In this document: positions 5,092 to 6,068 of the stretch, piece after piece
Position numbering within the stretch: the stretch's first letter is position 1
Layout of the letters: each line of letters opens with the position of its first letter
Source of the DNA: JAAZBW01 sp035647855
GTDB lineage: Bacteria > Actinomycetota > Actinomycetes > Actinomycetales > Actinomycetaceae
Length of the DNA: 6,068 nucleotides
NCBI GenBank assembly: GCA_035647855.1
Contig: DASRMP010000076.1
Location: 1 to 6,068 of the forward strand
Direction: 5' to 3'
Program-made: the position numbers and the translations under genes
Notes under the pieces: generated by a model
Told to the model about the DNA's origin: nothing
The model's database searches: none
Seen by the model: the letters and a program-made list of their open reading frames with translations, nothing else

Positions 5092-6045
5092 ATGTCCAAG
5101 GTGAACACGGTGCTCGGGCCGATCGCGCCGGAGGAACTCGGATTCGTCGCGATCCATGAGCACATCGGCTACGGAATGCCCGGCAGCGAGCTGGACACCC
5201 GGTGGTGGAAGAGCCCCGAGCAGCGCTACGAGGAGACAGTCCCCAAGCTGCGCAAGTTCCACGAGTACGGCGGCCGGACGTTCGTCGAGGCCACCGGTAT
5301 CTGCAACGGCCGCGATCCCGCCTACTACCAGTCCTTGTCAGACAAGACCGGCGTGCACATCGTGGCGTGCACTGGCTTCGTGGGCGGGGATACGGCACTG
5401 CCGCACTTCGCGCGGGCGTCCGTCGAGTACCTCGCGGAGGTCTTCGTCCACGAGATCACGGTCGGGATTGAGAACACCCGCGCGAAGGCCGGAATCATCA
5501 AGGTGGGCGTCAGCCGCGGCGGCCGCATGACCGCCCTAGACAAGCGCATCTACCGCGCCGCCGCCCGCGCCGCCCGCGAGACCGGCGTGCCGATCCTGAC
5601 GCACCTCGCCATCGACGCGGAGCCCGCTATCGAGATCTTCCGCGAGGAGGGCCTCCCCCTCGATCGGGTACTCTTCGGTCACGCCGACGACGGCGTCAAC
5701 TTCCAGGCGACCCGGGACACGTGGATAGCCGAACAGGGCGGCAAGGTCGGCTTCGACACCTTCGGGTACGAGACCGAACTGCCGGACCCGCCGTTCTGGG
5801 CCCGCCCCCGCAAGGAGCGCTTGGACCACTTCCTCGGATTCGTCGAGGAGATGGGAATCGAGACCGTGCTCGCCTCAGCGGACGCGAACTGCAGCCCGCT
5901 CGGCTGGCCGGGCGTCAGGGGCCACACGGTCAACTACATCTTCGAGGTCCTCATCCCGGACCTTCGCAACGCCGGCTGGGACGAGGCGAGGATCGAGACG
6001 CTCTTCGTGAAGAACCCCGCCGAATTCCTCACGATGAAGACCTGA
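5092..6045 (+). CDS. Phosphotriesterase-family metal hydrolase, complete active site
   Basis: This 317-aa protein is a PTE-family amidohydrolase (TIM barrel). Members are lactonases, esterases, amidases or phosphotriesterases using two metals bridged by a carboxylated lysine. All six ligands are visible in order: His22 and His24 (IHEHI), Lys137 (GIIKVG), His171 (ILTHL), His197 (LFGHADD) and Asp264 (ASADAN). Other family landmarks are EATG (67-70) followed by GRD, TGVHIVACTGF (86-96) and KNPAEFL near the end. Length is normal and there is no signal peptide, so it is probably cytoplasmic. It starts immediately after the stop of its degenerate paralogue. The substrate cannot be read from the sequence; the divergent scoAB-thiolase operon hints at a product that becomes a 3-ketoacid. 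True phosphotriesterase activity is unlikely to be the natural role. TGA is at 6043-6045 and the last 23 bases of the window show nothing. Confidence 0.88.
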   Translation: MSKVNTVLGPIAPEELGFVAIHEHIGYGMPGSELDTRWWKSPEQRYEETVPKLRKFHEYGGRTFVEATGICNGRDPAYYQSLSDKTGVHIVACTGFVGGDTALPHFARASVEYLAEVFVHEITVGIENTRAKAGIIKVGVSRGGRMTALDKRIYRAAARAARETGVPILTHLAIDAEPAIEIFREEGLPLDRVLFGHADDGVNFQATRDTWIAEQGGKVGFDTFGYETELPDPPFWARPRKERLDHFLGFVEEMGIETVLASADANCSPLGWPGVRGHTVNYIFEVLIPDLRNAGWDEARIETLFVKNPAEFLTMKT

Positions 6046-6068
6046 ACAGTACGGCAACCACCCACCCC

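Noticed and set aside
3922..5262. Minus-strand open frame of 446 codons
   Set aside because: Antisense to both PTE-family genes, which have clear family motifs and ribosome-binding sites.

Overview
The window looks like chromosomal DNA from a high-GC Gram-positive bacterium, most likely an actinomycete. The coding DNA is strongly GC-rich with G/C at third codon positions, genes are tightly packed with overlapping or abutting stops and starts, and the ketoacid CoA-transferase and thiolase resemble actinobacterial relatives. The genus cannot be fixed from the sequence alone.

Positions 1-1038 hold no gene I can support. They carry two unusual repeat structures. The first is an array of a 24-bp core: four degenerate copies in reverse orientation (about 189-310), then at least six in forward orientation on an exact 42-bp period (313-about 600), with a 126-bp higher-order pattern. 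The second is a set of three concentric inverted repeats (756-1051) built from six copies of CTGTAGG[A/C]GTTT, all centred on the same point, 903.5. Its outer arm runs into the downstream gene and supplies that gene's last codons and stop.

Positions 1039-3783 hold a minus-strand operon transcribed right to left: an acetyl-CoA acetyltransferase-type thiolase, then the A and B subunits of a succinyl-CoA:3-ketoacid CoA-transferase (scoA, scoB). Together they would activate a 3-ketoacid such as acetoacetate with CoA from succinyl-CoA and cleave it to acetyl-CoA. Short tandem repeats sit in the thiolase-scoA gap (11-bp units) and at the 3' end of scoA (21-bp units, a TTTARPE tail).

Positions 3784-4065 form an AT-richer divergent control region. 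It has a clear Shine-Dalgarno for the thiolase, a weak promoter candidate for the rightward genes, direct repeats 21 bp apart and a GC-rich leader hairpin.

Positions 4066-6045 hold two plus-strand, directly abutting paralogues of the phosphotriesterase (PTE) family. The second keeps all six metal-site residues (HxH, Lys, His, His, Asp). The first keeps the fold landmarks but has lost five of the six, so it looks like a pseudoenzyme co-produced with its active sister. This pair, divergent from a ketone-body-type operon, is the most interesting biology in the window. A plausible but unproven reading is that the active PTE protein hydrolyses a lactone, ester or amide whose acid product is fed to the CoA-transferase and thiolase, with the inactive paralogue acting as a structural or regulatory partner.
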